Notes: a model not told the origin generated them from the letters alone. 64,000 nucleotides of DNA from Bacteroidales bacterium (GCA_017394765.1 JAFPXF010000026.1:97160-161159), one strand, 5' to 3'; counted from the stretch's first letter, positions 36,711-47,427 are shown. Program-made: numbers and translations.

Positions 36711-38057
36711 TTAATAGACGTTGTCAAGGGTGGACATGAGCCAGTCGTGGACTTTGTCGAAAAAGCCCCAGTTCTTTTTCTGGTTCTTGTCAGTATGTTT
36801 TTGGCGATTGCCTTTTTCTTTTCCAAAAATGTGGACTTTGTCACTTTTTTTCTCATCTTCCGTGCCGTTTTTGACCCGTGTGGCCTCTTCCGTCTCGATG
36901 CCGTATTTCAACAGACCGAGAGCGGTGGCGAACATCGGTTGCTTGAGGTCGGAAGGGATGTTTTTGGAAAATCCGTTGTCGGGCAGGCCAATGCGGGTGG
37001 GCATCTGAAGCGTGAACTGACAGAGTTCGCGCAGATGCTTGAGGTTGGCACCGCCGCCTGTCAACACGATGCCCGAGAAAAGACGGTCTTTGTAGCCGGA
37101 GTTATCGATCTCCTTCTTGATGGATTGGAGAATCTCCTCTTGTACGCGGCAGTTGATGATCTGGGCCAAGTAGTTCTCGTTGATTTGGATGGGCTCCTGC
37201 CCGTGGTTTCGGGGTATGGTGATGAGGTTGTTCTCGTTGCTCTTGTCCACCACGCAGGTGCCGAACGAGACTTTGAGTTTCTCGGCCACCTCCTCGGAAA
37301 TCTTGCACACTTCGGCGATGTCGTGTGTGATGACATTGCCGCCAAGGGAGATCACCTTGGTATAGACAGGGCTGCCGTCAACGTAGATGATCAGGTCGGT
37401 GGTGCCGCCACCGATGTCCACCAAAGCGACACCGCTTCTCTTCTCTTCCTCGCTCAGACAGGCCAGCCCGGAAGCGAGCGGCTCAAGGATGATCTCGTTG
37501 AGCGCAAGCTCCGCTTGGTTGCCGCACAAGACAATCTTCTCGATTTCCTGCTCTTTGCCGGTGACAATCTGGTAGATGCCGATGATCTCGTTCCCGAGCA
37601 TGCCCACGATGTCGGTGTCTTTGGCGGGCACGTTGTCGATAAGATAGCGCTGGGGAATCACGTCGATGATCTTCTCGCCGGGGGGAACGGCCACCTCGAA
37701 CACATCCTCCTTCATTTTGTCGATCTCATCTTGGGTGATGGGGCTTTTGTTGCTGTACCGATAGAGATGACGGGAGTATTTGCTCGTCTTGATGTGATGG
37801 CCCGCAATGCCTACATAGACATTCTGGATGTTGAAGTTGGCGTGCTGCTCGGCAAGAGTCTTGGAGCGAAGGATGCCCTCCACGGTGCGGTTGATGTTCC
37901 GGATTTCCCCGAATTCCACGCCCGTGGACTTGCTGACGCCGTGTCCTGTTACGAAAATTTGTCCGTTCTCGTTGCGATAGCCAACGACGGTGGCAATCTT
38001 GGTTGTGCCAATGTCCAGTCCGACTATCAGGTTGTTGTCATTGTAGGAGTTCTCCAT
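36711..38057 (-). CDS. ftsA: Cell division protein FtsA
   Basis: Actin-like membrane tether of FtsZ. 448 residues from ATG 38057 (MENSYNDNNLIVGLDIGTTK); an upstream frame extension of 83 codons overlaps ftsQ and is rejected. Phosphate-1 motif VGLDIGTTKIATVVG, phosphate-2 ALVDIGGGTTDL, adenosine motif IVLTGGGANL. A basic tail (KKSDKVHIFGKEKGNRQKH, near residue 415) and an amphipathic end HDWLMSTLDNV act as the membrane anchor. 10 bases after ftsQ. Confidence 0.95.
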   Translation of the reverse strand: MENSYNDNNLIVGLDIGTTKIATVVGYRNENGQIFVTGHGVSKSTGVEFGEIRNINRTVEGILRSKTLAEQHANFNIQNVYVGIAGHHIKTSKYSRHLYRYSNKSPITQDEIDKMKEDVFEVAVPPGEKIIDVIPQRYLIDNVPAKDTDIVGMLGNEIIGIYQIVTGKEQEIEKIVLCGNQAELALNEIILEPLASGLACLSEEEKRSGVALVDIGGGTTDLIIYVDGSPVYTKVISLGGNVITHDIAEVCKISEEVAEKLKVSFGTCVVDKSNENNLITIPRNHGQEPIQINENYLAQIINCRVQEEILQSIKKEIDNSGYKDRLFSGIVLTGGGANLKHLRELCQFTLQMPTRIGLPDNGFSKNIPSDLKQPMFATALGLLKYGIETEEATRVKNGTEDEKKSDKVHIFGKEKGNRQKHTDKNQKKNWGFFDKVHDWLMSTLDNVY

Positions 38058-38067
38058 AAGCTGTAGT

Positions 38068-38820
38068 TTATCTGTGTTGCGCGATGATTCTGTTTTTGAA
38101 ACGGGCGTCCAGCATGGCATATTGGTCATATCCCTTGCGTGAAAGGCCCTCTTTGTAAACAATGCGAAGGTTGTCCAACTTTTCCGCCGCATTCTCCATG
38201 TCGCCAAAAAGCACGACTTGGTTGCCAATGGTCGAAACCAGTTCCAGCTGATTTCGCTTGTTGCGATAAATCTGTCTGAATTGAGCCCTGTGGAAATCGT
38301 CCGCATTCAACATGTTGGCGAGCTCCACGATGGGTTTCAGCTCTTTGCCGGCGGTGGCTCCCTTCTTGTAATGCTGGTGCAGGTTCCCGTTGGCAATGAA
38401 GAGATAGTCCTTCATCTTGCCCGTGTAAGGGATGAGGTGCCCCTCCCCGTCCAGGAAATACTGGTCACCATCGCTCGTATAGACGTGCAGGAGCACATCC
38501 CGGAGCGTGTAGTCTATCACCAGTCGCGAACCGGCAAAGTGGACCACGTTGATCTCCTTGACGTAAGGGTTTTCCTTCAACAAGGCTGTGATAGCGGCTA
38601 AGTCCACCTCCTTGATCTTCTTGCCCACTGTCTCAATGCCGGCGGTGGCCAGCATCTTCTCCACTTCGGCCTGCCCCAGCACCACACTTTCGTTTTGGGT
38701 ATGGGCAACCACCTCGACTTTGCTGCACGCACGTTTCGGCATCTGCACCATAGCCAAAACCGCTATTACCAGCACGCTGATAATAAGCATGATACGGGCA
38801 GCAATCCTTACATATTTCAT
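38068..38820 (-). CDS. ftsQ: Cell division protein FtsQ-like
   Basis: 250 residues: short cytoplasmic tail, one membrane helix (about 8-27), then a periplasmic POTRA-like region (SKVEVVAHTQNESVVLGQAEV) and a beta domain (YFLDGEGHLIPYTG). Position directly before ftsA-ftsZ supports FtsQ. The murC/murG genes that usually precede it are absent; its own -7 box lies 28 bases upstream. Confidence 0.85.
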   Translation of the reverse strand: MKYVRIAARIMLIISVLVIAVLAMVQMPKRACSKVEVVAHTQNESVVLGQAEVEKMLATAGIETVGKKIKEVDLAAITALLKENPYVKEINVVHFAGSRLVIDYTLRDVLLHVYTSDGDQYFLDGEGHLIPYTGKMKDYLFIANGNLHQHYKKGATAGKELKPIVELANMLNADDFHRAQFRQIYRNKRNQLELVSTIGNQVVLFGDMENAAEKLDNLRIVYKEGLSRKGYDQYAMLDARFKNRIIAQHR

Positions 38821-38848
38821 TTAGGCAAACGGTTTTTTTGTAGAGCTA

Positions 38849-38856
38849 CAAAAATA
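38849..38856 (-). promoter_or_regulatory. -7 box heading the ftsQ run
   Basis: TATTTTTG on the minus strand 28 bases before ftsQ. The only clear promoter for the ftsQAZ-mla run. Confidence 0.45.
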
Positions 38857-38953
38857 CAATATTTAAAGGCTGACTTTTCAAGGTCCTCTAAACAAAAAAT
38901 AAACAAAAATATGTTGATAAGATGGCCTCTCCAGACGAGGTTTTTCAACGACT

Positions 38954-39823
38954 TCAGTGGTTGCGTTTGTCGATGCCCCAAAGCAGTTTTTCGCGAATGA
39001 CTTCATAGAAGCTGCTGTGCTCGAATTGCAAGGATTTGATACAGAAATGTTCCTTGCTTACAGTTAGTTGTACGTCTTCGTCCACGACGGTTTTTTGAGA
39101 GTCGAGGCACAGGGAGTAGTGGCCGCTGCGAGCCTGCACTTTGATTTGGAGGGTGTTGTCGGCGGGGATGACAAGGGGGCGCACGTTGAGCGAGTGGGAG
39201 GCTATCGGGGTCAGCACCACGGCCTGGGAACGGGGGTGCAGGATAGGACCGCCACAGCTCATGGAGTAGGCCGTGGAACCCGTCGGGGTGGCGATGATCA
39301 GCCCGTCGCCCCAATAGGTGTTCACGGTTTGCCCGTCGGATTGCACGGTGACGGCGATGATGGAGTCGCTGTCGGTGGTGCGAAGGGTGATGTCGTTGAC
39401 AGCGAAGGGGTTGTCCATGTCTTCCAAGGGGCGACTGCTCTCCACATGCAGGAGAAAGCGCTCTTCTAAACGGTATTTCCCCTTCTGCAAAAGACGGAAA
39501 CAGGCCGGGTAGTTCTCTTTCTTGATGTCGGAGAGGAAACCTATGCGGCCGGTGTTGATGCCTACGATGGGGATGTCAAGTTCTCCCACGAGGTTCGCGG
39601 CGTCGATGAAGGAGCCGTCGCCGCCGATGGAGACCATGCAGTCCACCTTGCCAAGTCGCGACAGCTCGTTGTGATGGTGGAAAAGAACATGGCAACTGTC
39701 GCCAAAAGCGCAGTTGCCATGTAGGAGTAATTCAAACCCCTGTTGTTGCAGGTGTTCGATGACGTTTTGAATGAACTGCTGTTCCTCCGCGCCGCGCTGG
39801 CGGCTGTAGAGCGCAAGTCTCAT
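38954..39823 (-). CDS. nadK: NAD kinase
   Basis: NAD + ATP to NADP. 289 residues. Catalytic Asp69 in the GGDGS motif (VSIGGDGSFIDAA) and the second signature TPTGSTAYSMSCGGPIL. 4 bases after the buk stop on the same strand, so the two may be cotranscribed. Confidence 0.95.
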   Translation of the reverse strand: MRLALYSRQRGAEEQQFIQNVIEHLQQQGFELLLHGNCAFGDSCHVLFHHHNELSRLGKVDCMVSIGGDGSFIDAANLVGELDIPIVGINTGRIGFLSDIKKENYPACFRLLQKGKYRLEERFLLHVESSRPLEDMDNPFAVNDITLRTTDSDSIIAVTVQSDGQTVNTYWGDGLIIATPTGSTAYSMSCGGPILHPRSQAVVLTPIASHSLNVRPLVIPADNTLQIKVQARSGHYSLCLDSQKTVVDEDVQLTVSKEHFCIKSLQFEHSSFYEVIREKLLWGIDKRNH

Positions 39824-39827
39824 GGCT

Positions 39828-40898
39828 TTACAGGTAATCTTGGACTTCTACTTCGCCGTTGATGATCATGTTGGCGTTGAGAGCCATGGCCGCCATCTCG
39901 TCTTCGCCCGGATAGACGGCTACAGGTGCGATCCATTCAATGTAATTCTTGATACGTCTGATGACGGGCTTGCCGTAGGCGATGCCACCGGTGAGGATGA
40001 TGGCGTCGATTTTGCCCTTGAGCACCACGGCGTTCTCGCCGATCTGCTTGGCCACTTGGTAGGCAAAAGCCTCTTCGAGCAGCTCGGCCTTGGGGTCGCC
40101 GGCAATGGCGGCTTTCTCCACAGCGAGTGCATCGTTGCTGCCAAAATAGCCGACATAGCCGCCCTTGCCCACTAAGATCTTCTGCATGTCCTGCTTGGTG
40201 TATTTGCCGCTGAAACAGGCTTCAAGGAACTGGTTCATCGGAAGCGTTCCGGAACGTTCGGGCGAGAACGGACCTTCTCCGTCGAGGGCTTGGTTGACAT
40301 CGATAACGCGCCCCTTTTCGTGGGCACCAACGCTGACACCGCCACCCATGTGACAGACGATGAGGTTCAAATCTTCATACTTCTTGCCGTTGTCACGCGC
40401 ATACATCCGCGCAATGGCCTTCTGGTTCAAGGCATGGAAAATGGACTTCCGCTCAAAATCGGGATGGCCGGAAATGCGTGCAATCTCGTTGAACTCATCC
40501 ACCACCACGGGATCGGCGATGTAAGCGTCTTTCAAGCCGATGACATTGGCCAGACTCTTGGCAATAAGGCCGCCTAAGTTGCAGGCGTGCTGTCCGTTGT
40601 AACCCGCCTTCAGGTGCTCGATCATCAAATCGTTGATTCTGTACACGCCCGATTTTAACGGTTTAATCAAACCACCGCGCCCCATGATGACATCGATGGA
40701 GTGCAAGTCGACGTTCTGGGCCTCCAACTCGGCGATGATCACGTCCCGACGGAACGGATACTGGTCCGCGATGGTGGCATATTTGGAAATTTCTTCCGTG
40801 GTGTGCTTGATGTTCTTCACGAACACCTGTTCGTTGCCCTCAAAGAGAGCAATCTTGGTGGAAGTGGAACCCGGATTGATGGCAAGAATTTTTTTCAT
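39828..40898 (-). CDS. buk: Butyrate kinase
   Basis: Butyryl-phosphate + ADP to butyrate + ATP. 356 residues. ASKHA motifs LAINPGSTSTKIALFEG, the butyrate kinase segment HALNQKAIAR, GGGVSVGAHEKGRVIDV and LTGGIAYG separate it from acetate kinase. Phosphotransbutyrylase, its usual partner, is not adjacent. A branched-chain-fatty-acid kinase activity is an alternative. Its -7 box lies 109 bases upstream. Confidence 0.92.
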   Translation of the reverse strand: MKKILAINPGSTSTKIALFEGNEQVFVKNIKHTTEEISKYATIADQYPFRRDVIIAELEAQNVDLHSIDVIMGRGGLIKPLKSGVYRINDLMIEHLKAGYNGQHACNLGGLIAKSLANVIGLKDAYIADPVVVDEFNEIARISGHPDFERKSIFHALNQKAIARMYARDNGKKYEDLNLIVCHMGGGVSVGAHEKGRVIDVNQALDGEGPFSPERSGTLPMNQFLEACFSGKYTKQDMQKILVGKGGYVGYFGSNDALAVEKAAIAGDPKAELLEEAFAYQVAKQIGENAVVLKGKIDAIILTGGIAYGKPVIRRIKNYIEWIAPVAVYPGEDEMAAMALNANMIINGEVEVQDYL

Positions 40899-41006
40899 GT
40901 GTTTAAGGTTTTGTTTATAAGCAAATTAAAGAATTTCCTTTTCCCTAAAGTGGAGACTTGCTGTCTGTGAACTCCCGTTTCTTTCGGGGAGGAAAATTCA
41001 AGGTTG

Positions 41007-41014
41007 CAAATATA
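41007..41014 (-). promoter_or_regulatory. -7 box of buk
   Basis: TATATTTG followed by C on the minus strand, about 109 bases before buk. Confidence 0.4.
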
Positions 41015-41090
41015 CGGAAAATTTCATCATCTTTTCAGAATGAAAAATAAAAATGGAGTTCTTTCGTTACATGTCAAATTATTTGAAAAG

Positions 41091-42245
41091 ATGGCATTAA
41101 AGATACTGCATCTTCTTTTGGTGGCATGCATTTATTCAATTGCTGTCATCTATGTGTTGTTCAGGATGTTGCAAATCTTTCCTGGCAAAAGCCGTTGGGG
41201 CAAGGCGGCCTGTTGGCTGAGTGGCGCGATGTCCCTTTTTTTTATTTTTGTCCTTTTTTTGCGCCTGTTTGACTTGAGGAGCTGGTATCTGCCATTCCAA
41301 ACCGTGGCCTATCTTTGGATGACCTTCGTGTTTTATGTCTTTATTTTCACCCTGTTGTTCACCCTGCTCCGCGTGGTCATCACTCGGATCCGACCGCTGC
41401 ACCGTTGGCTCGCCCCCCGGATGCAAACCATCCAACGCGGATATGCCCTGTTCACTTTTGTGCTCGTTTGCGGCCTGTTGGTCAATGGTATGTATCATTT
41501 TACCAAACCCAAGGTGGTGGAACTGACATTGGAGGTCTATAAACCTGTGCCGGATTGGAAAATCGTGGCAATCAGTGACCTGCATCTGGGAACCATGTCC
41601 GTGGATTTGCTGAAGCATCATGTGGACACCATCAATGCCATGAAACCCGATGTTGTGTTGTTGCTTGGCGATCAGTTTGTGATCAATTGGCGCGATGTGA
41701 CGCCTATGGGCTATGCTGCGGCTTTGCGCCGCCTGCGCGCGCCGAAGGGAGTGTATGCTATTCACGGCAATCACGAGGAGTATCACGATATCTCCCATAG
41801 TAGTGATATCCGTGTTAAGCAGCTTTTCAAATATATGAAAATCACTTTGTTGAATGACACCGCGTTGGTCATCGATGATTCTTTGGTCTTGGCGGGTCGT
41901 GCCGACACGTCCCGCATATATGCCCGGAAGTCCCTCGGTGAGGTGGTCGCCGACATGCCGGATTCGCTGCCGATAGTTCTTTTGGATCATAGGCCTGACA
42001 ACATGGCTCAGGCTCATGACTATGGCATTGACGTACAGCTGTCGGGACACACCCATGACGGGCAGCTTTTCCCGATGAATCTCTTGCAGGGATGCAAAAG
42101 TTTTTTCACAGGAAAATTATACCATGGATACAAAAACATGGAGGGCACCCACTGTTATGTAACAGCTGGTTTGGGTGGATCCGGTGCGCCGATACGCATT
42201 GGGACCACGGGTGAAATTGTCGTAATCAGATTAAAACAGAAGTAG
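41091..42245 (+). CDS. Membrane-anchored metallophosphoesterase
   Basis: 384 residues from ATG 41091 (MALKILHLLLVACIYS); ATG 41040 is an alternative start that adds 17 polar residues. Four hydrophobic segments (to about residue 140) precede a calcineurin-like domain with ISDLHLG, LLLGDQ, GNHEEYH and SGHTHDGQ, the four metal-binding blocks. The architecture resembles YkuE-type phosphoesterases; UDP-diacylglucosamine hydrolysis or another envelope role would be guesswork. Confidence 0.85.
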   Translation: MALKILHLLLVACIYSIAVIYVLFRMLQIFPGKSRWGKAACWLSGAMSLFFIFVLFLRLFDLRSWYLPFQTVAYLWMTFVFYVFIFTLLFTLLRVVITRIRPLHRWLAPRMQTIQRGYALFTFVLVCGLLVNGMYHFTKPKVVELTLEVYKPVPDWKIVAISDLHLGTMSVDLLKHHVDTINAMKPDVVLLLGDQFVINWRDVTPMGYAAALRRLRAPKGVYAIHGNHEEYHDISHSSDIRVKQLFKYMKITLLNDTALVIDDSLVLAGRADTSRIYARKSLGEVVADMPDSLPIVLLDHRPDNMAQAHDYGIDVQLSGHTHDGQLFPMNLLQGCKSFFTGKLYHGYKNMEGTHCYVTAGLGGSGAPIRIGTTGEIVVIRLKQK

Positions 42246-42250
42246 TTGCA

Positions 42251-43267
42251 TTACTGAATATTGCGCTCTCTGTTCCGTAAAATGTCAATGGCTAAGTAGA
42301 TGGCATTGCGCATGGACTGCCCGTTGGCTTGGTTCTTGCCGGCGATGTCGTAAGCGGTGCCATGGGCGGGCGAAGTGCGCACAATGGGCAGTCCGGCGGT
42401 GAAGTTCACACCTTCAGTGCCGAGAATCTTGAAGGGTAACATGCCCTGGTCATGATACATGGCCAACACAGCGTCGAACTTGCAGTATGCACCGGATCCG
42501 AAAAATCCGTCCGCGGCAAAAGGCCCGAACGCATTGACATGGTTCTGGAAAGCCAGTTCGATGGCGGGGGCGATAATCTCCTTTTCCTCGCTGCCGAGCA
42601 GTCCGTTGTCGCCGGAATGAGGGTTCAGGGAGAGCACGGCAATGGTCGGGTTGTTGATGCCGAAATCCTGTTTGAGCGAGTTGTGAAGTACCTGCAACTT
42701 TTGTCCGATCAGCTCCTTGTTGATGGATTGCGACACTTTGCTGATGGGCAGGTGGTTGGTGACGAAGCCGACACGCAGCTTGTCGGCCACCATCAACATG
42801 AGGGCTTTGTTTTTGTTTCCGCCAAAATAGTGCTCGAAAAATTCCGTCTGTCCGGGGAACACATATTTGTCCGATTGGATGTTGTCCTTGTTTACAGGGG
42901 CGGTGACAATGGCATCGATGTTTTTGTTTTTCAGGTCGCGGCCTGCGGCATAGAGGGCGCGCTCCGCCATCTGGCCCGCAATCTTCGTGGATGTGCCGAG
43001 ATCGATCTTGACCTCTTCATCGTACAAGTTGATGAGGCTGGGCCGCTTAAGGGAAATTTGTTCAATGTTCTTGATGAACTGGAAGGAGAAATCCTGGATG
43101 TCCAGGTTTTTCCTGTGATAGGAGGCGACTTTGGCAAGCCCATAGACAACGGGCGTGCAGATCTCCATCATCTTGTTGTCGTTCAGCGCTTTGATGATGA
43201 CCTCATAGCCAATGCCGTTGATGTCACCTTGCGTGATGCCGATTTTATATAGTTTATTGTCAGCCAT
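42251..43267 (-). CDS. pdxA: 4-hydroxythreonine-4-phosphate dehydrogenase
   Basis: NAD-dependent step of pyridoxal phosphate synthesis. 338 residues. Family markers: GITQGDINGIGYEVI at the N-terminus, metal-binding His in TEFFEHYF, and the signature MYHDQGMLPFKILG. 14 bases after infB on the same strand; convergent with the phosphoesterase gene (5-base gap). Confidence 0.94.
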   Translation of the reverse strand: MADNKLYKIGITQGDINGIGYEVIIKALNDNKMMEICTPVVYGLAKVASYHRKNLDIQDFSFQFIKNIEQISLKRPSLINLYDEEVKIDLGTSTKIAGQMAERALYAAGRDLKNKNIDAIVTAPVNKDNIQSDKYVFPGQTEFFEHYFGGNKNKALMLMVADKLRVGFVTNHLPISKVSQSINKELIGQKLQVLHNSLKQDFGINNPTIAVLSLNPHSGDNGLLGSEEKEIIAPAIELAFQNHVNAFGPFAADGFFGSGAYCKFDAVLAMYHDQGMLPFKILGTEGVNFTAGLPIVRTSPAHGTAYDIAGKNQANGQSMRNAIYLAIDILRNRERNIQ

Positions 43268-43281
43268 AAAAAAATTGGTTT

Positions 43282-46131
43282 TTATTTGTTACCGTTGTAG
43301 GCGACCTCGTACTCTTCGTATCCTTCGATGATGTCGCCGATCTTGATGTCGTTGCAGCCATCGATGTTCAGACCGCAGTCCTGGCCGGAAACCACCTCCT
43401 TGACATCGTCTTTGAAACGGCGCAGGGAACCGAGTTTGCCGGTATAGATGACGATACCGTCGCGGATAAGGCGTATGCGGGTGTTGCGCTGCAATTTTCC
43501 GTCAAGCACCATGCAGCCGGCCACGTTGCCGACTTTGGAGATGTGGAACACTTCGCGCACTTCGATGTTGCAGACCACCTTCTCGCGGATTTCCGGAGAG
43601 TGCATGCCGGCGATGGCCTCCTTGATTTCGTTGATGGCGGTATAGATGATGGAGTAGGTGCGGATGTCGATTTGCTCGGCTTCGGCCATCTTGCGGGCAC
43701 CCGCGGTGGGACGCACCTGGAAGGCTACAATGAGGGCGTTGGAAGCTGTGGCCAACATGACGTCCGTCTCGGTGACGGCACCCACAGATTTGTGGATGAC
43801 GTTGACCTGCACTTGCTCGGTGGAGAGCTTGAGCAACTCGCCGGACAGGGCCTCGACGGAGCCGTCCACATCACCCTTGACGATGATGTTGAGTTCCTTG
43901 AAGTCGCCGATGGCAATGCGGCGGCCAATTTCTTCAAGTGTGATGTGCTTTTGGGTGCGCAAGCCCATTTCGCGGGCAAGGCGGGCGCGTTTGGTGGCAA
44001 TGCCGCGAGCCTCTTGCTCTGTCTCGCACACCTTGAAACTGTCACCGGCCTGCGGGGCTCCGTTCAGTCCGAGCAATAGCACGGGCGTGGCGGGACCTGC
44101 CGACTTGATGGGCTGGTTACGTTCGTTGAACATGGCCTTGACTTTTCCGTAGCAGCTGCCTGCCAGGATGGGATCGCCCACGGCGAGGGTGCCGTTCTGC
44201 ACGAGCACCTTGGCCACATAGCCGCGACCCTTGTCAAGCGAGGACTCGATGACGGCGCCGATGCCGCGACGGTTCGGGTTGGCTTTCAAATTCAACAGCT
44301 CGGCTTCCAACAACACCTTCTCCAACAGTTCGTTGACATTGGTGCCGTGTTTGGCGTCAATCTCCTGGCATTGATATTTGCCACCCCAGTCTTCGACCAG
44401 AATGTTCATGTTGGCCAACTCTTCGCGAATCTTTTCCGGATTGGCGTTGGGCTTGTCAATTTTGGTGATGGCAAACACCATGGGCACGCCGGCAGCCTGG
44501 GCATGGTTGATGGCCTCGATGGTTTGGGGCATCACCGCATCGTCGGCGGCGACCACGATGATACAAAGGTCGGTGATCTTGGCACCGCGGGCACGCATGG
44601 CGGTGAAGGCCTCGTGACCCGGCGTGTCGAGGAAGGTGATCTTACGACCGTCGCTGAGCGACACCTCGTACGCACCGATGTGCTGAGTGATACCACCCGC
44701 CTCGCCAGCGATGACGTTGGTCTTGCGGATGTAGTCCAACAAGGATGTTTTACCATGGTCAACATGACCCATCACCGTGATAATCGGGTGACGAGGAATC
44801 AAATCCTCGGGAGCGTCCTCCTGCTCGTGATCGGCTCCATCTTCCGCATCCGCGCCAATGAATTCCACCTGGAAGCCGAACTCTTCGGCAAGCAGCGAAA
44901 TCGTCTCGGCATCCAGTCGTTGGTTGATGGAAACGAACAGCCCGATGCTCATGCAGGTGGAGATGATTTCCGTCACGGGCTTGTTCATCATCGTGGCCAA
45001 CTCGTTGGCGGTCAAGAACTCCGTGACTTTCAAGATTTTCTGGTTTTCAATTTCGAGCAATTCCTGTTCCTCGATACGCTCGTGGATCAGCTGGCGTTTC
45101 TCCTTGCGGCGCTTTGCCGCCTTGGTTTTGCCGGCGGGTTCGAGACGTTGTTTGGTCTCCTTGATACGACGCTGGATGTCTTCTGGCGAAATCTCCACCT
45201 TCTCCACTTCGGTCTTTTTCTTTTCGTCTTTCTTGCCTGCACCGGCTCCGTTGGACTTCACGCCAGTCTGCTTGAGAATTCTCTTGCGTTTCTTTTTCTT
45301 CTTGTCGGCACTGTCGGCATTCCGTTTGTCATCCTTTCGGGAGTCCTTGGACTTTTCGTCTGGAAGTTCGATCTTGCCCATCACTTTGGGACCGGCAAGC
45401 TTGGCCACTTCAGTCTTTATGAACTCCACTTTTCTGTCTGAGGCAAAAGGTGATGCGGGCTTTTGAGGCTCTTGGACAGGTTCGGGTTTCTCCTCCTTGA
45501 CAGGATCGGGCGCCGGTTCGGGTTTGGGCTCAGCCTTTTTCTCGCTCTTCTTCTTGGGATTGAGGGAGGAAAGATCGATCTTGTCGATGACTTTCGGTTG
45601 TTCCAAGTTGACGACGGTCTCGATGTGTTCGGGTTCCTTGCGCGGTTCCGGCACGGGAATCTCTTGCTTGACTTCCGGCTCGGGTTCCGGAGTCGGCTTC
45701 GGATCCGGTTCTGCCTCCTTGGGCTCCGGTTTGGCGGGCTCAAGGTCTATTTTGCCCACCACTTTTGGTTTTGGAACCTCAGTATCAATATGTTGTGGAG
45801 GATTGATGAGGTTGTTGTCCTTGATGATGAAAGCATTCTCCTCAGCCGGTTCTTCCCGTTCTTCCGTCTTAGTACTCTTGGCACGGCTCTCGGATTTCGC
45901 TTTTGCACTGAAAGTGCCGATGTCGATCTTGTCGGCCTCGGCTTTCACCAACTTTTCGCCCGCAAACTCTTGGAGAAGAATATCGTACATCTCTGCGGAG
46001 AGCTTGGTGTTGGGGTTCTCCTCGATTTCGAAATTCTTCTTCTTGAGCAAGGTTGTGATGGTGCCGATGGAGACGTTGAACTCACCGGCAGCCTTACCGA
46101 GACGTGGTATTTTTCTTTTTTCCTCTGGCAT
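43282..46131 (-). CDS. infB: Translation initiation factor IF-2
   Basis: GTPase that positions initiator tRNA. 949 residues: an N-terminal IF2_N-like domain, a long Lys/Glu/Pro-rich linker (about 80-330), a second IF2_N domain, then the GTPase domain with GHVDHGKTS (G1), [12 protein letters not shown] (G2), DTPGHEAF (G3) and TKID (G4, where NKID is usual), then domains II-IV. 48 bases after nusA on the same strand. Confidence 0.97.
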   Translation of the reverse strand: MPEEKRKIPRLGKAAGEFNVSIGTITTLLKKKNFEIEENPNTKLSAEMYDILLQEFAGEKLVKAEADKIDIGTFSAKAKSESRAKSTKTEEREEPAEENAFIIKDNNLINPPQHIDTEVPKPKVVGKIDLEPAKPEPKEAEPDPKPTPEPEPEVKQEIPVPEPRKEPEHIETVVNLEQPKVIDKIDLSSLNPKKKSEKKAEPKPEPAPDPVKEEKPEPVQEPQKPASPFASDRKVEFIKTEVAKLAGPKVMGKIELPDEKSKDSRKDDKRNADSADKKKKKRKRILKQTGVKSNGAGAGKKDEKKKTEVEKVEISPEDIQRRIKETKQRLEPAGKTKAAKRRKEKRQLIHERIEEQELLEIENQKILKVTEFLTANELATMMNKPVTEIISTCMSIGLFVSINQRLDAETISLLAEEFGFQVEFIGADAEDGADHEQEDAPEDLIPRHPIITVMGHVDHGKTSLLDYIRKTNVIAGEAGGITQHIGAYEVSLSDGRKITFLDTPGHEAFTAMRARGAKITDLCIIVVAADDAVMPQTIEAINHAQAAGVPMVFAITKIDKPNANPEKIREELANMNILVEDWGGKYQCQEIDAKHGTNVNELLEKVLLEAELLNLKANPNRRGIGAVIESSLDKGRGYVAKVLVQNGTLAVGDPILAGSCYGKVKAMFNERNQPIKSAGPATPVLLLGLNGAPQAGDSFKVCETEQEARGIATKRARLAREMGLRTQKHITLEEIGRRIAIGDFKELNIIVKGDVDGSVEALSGELLKLSTEQVQVNVIHKSVGAVTETDVMLATASNALIVAFQVRPTAGARKMAEAEQIDIRTYSIIYTAINEIKEAIAGMHSPEIREKVVCNIEVREVFHISKVGNVAGCMVLDGKLQRNTRIRLIRDGIVIYTGKLGSLRRFKDDVKEVVSGQDCGLNIDGCNDIKIGDIIEGYEEYEVAYNGNK

Positions 46132-46179
46132 ATTGATTGTTTGAATGAATAATTCTTTTTTTCTTGATGTTTTGGAAAA

Positions 46180-47427
46180 TTACTCGTTGATATCCAACTC
46201 TTCCTTCACGGCGGCGATCATGGCATCCACGGTCTCCTCTTCAAGGTCGGTGCGTTTGACGAGTTCGTCGCGGCTGGTGCTGAGGACACTTTTGGCGGTG
46301 TCGCAGCCGATGTTGATGAACTGTTCGATGACCCAGTCGTCGAAGACATCGGCGAATTCGGTCAACGGCACATCCTCCTCTTGGTCGATATCGTCGCGGA
46401 ACACATCGATTTCATAGCCGGCGAGCTTGGAGGCGAGTTTGATGTTGTAGCCGCCCTTGCCGATGGCCAGCGACACTTGGTCGGATTTCATATAGACATT
46501 GGCCATCTTGTTTTCCTCGTCGATCTGGATGGAGGAGATTTTGGCGGGGCTGAGAGCTCTGGCAATCAACAACTCAGGGTTGGAGGTGTAGTTGATGATG
46601 TCGATGTTCTCGTTGTGCAGTTCACGGACAATGCTGTGGATGCGGCTTCCCTTTACGCCGACGCAGGCGCCGACGGGGTCGATGCGGTCGTCGAAGGATT
46701 CAACAAGAACCTTGGCGCGTTCGCCCGGCGCACGCACCACGTTGCGGATGGAGATGAGCCCTTCGTCGATCTCGGGGATCTCGGATTCCATCAGGCGCTC
46801 CAAAAACATCGGTGAGGTGCGGGAGATGATGATGCGCGGGGTGGAAGACTGTACTTCCACACGGGCCACAACGGCAGTGAGGGAGTCCCCCTTCTTGTAG
46901 CGGTCGGCCGGAATCTGCTCCGACTTGGGCAGCACGAGTTCCACGTTCTCATCGTCATACACCAGAATCTCTTTGCGCCATACCTGGTTGACCTCTCCTG
47001 TGATGACTTCGCCGATGCGGTGCTCGTATTTCTTGTAGATGACATCTTTTTCGTATTCCATGATCTTGGTGCTCAGGTTCTGACGGATGGCCAGAATCTC
47101 GCGGCGGGCAAAATCGGTCAACTTGATGTTCTCCACCACCTCCTCGCCAATCTCGAAGTCGGCCTCGATTTTGATGGCGTCGGAAAGGGCAATCTGGTTG
47201 GCTTCGTCTTCCACCTCCCCGTCTTCTACAATTTCAAGCGTGTGCTGGATCTCCAAATCACCGCGATCGACATTGACGATGATGTCAAATTGTGCGTCCG
47301 GACCGTATTTTTTGGTGAGCGCGGCGCGAAACACGTCTTCGAGAATGTGCATCAAAGTTTCACGATCGATGCTCTTGGATTCCTTGAATTCCGCAAAGGT
47401 GTCAATAAGGTTTACGTGTTCTTCCAT
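46180..47427 (-). CDS. nusA: Transcription elongation factor NusA
   Basis: 415 residues, the short form without the two C-terminal repeats of E. coli NusA. N-terminal RNA-polymerase-binding domain (from MEEHVNLIDTFAEFKESKSI), S1 domain (about 130-205: GEVITGEVNQVWRKE), KH1 (about 230-300: RAPGERAKVLVES, GACVGVKGSRI) and KH2 (about 310-370: AIGKGGYNIKLASKLAGYEID in part). The adjacent rimP gene is missing. Confidence 0.95.
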   Translation of the reverse strand: MEEHVNLIDTFAEFKESKSIDRETLMHILEDVFRAALTKKYGPDAQFDIIVNVDRGDLEIQHTLEIVEDGEVEDEANQIALSDAIKIEADFEIGEEVVENIKLTDFARREILAIRQNLSTKIMEYEKDVIYKKYEHRIGEVITGEVNQVWRKEILVYDDENVELVLPKSEQIPADRYKKGDSLTAVVARVEVQSSTPRIIISRTSPMFLERLMESEIPEIDEGLISIRNVVRAPGERAKVLVESFDDRIDPVGACVGVKGSRIHSIVRELHNENIDIINYTSNPELLIARALSPAKISSIQIDEENKMANVYMKSDQVSLAIGKGGYNIKLASKLAGYEIDVFRDDIDQEEDVPLTEFADVFDDWVIEQFINIGCDTAKSVLSTSRDELVKRTDLEEETVDAMIAAVKEELDINE

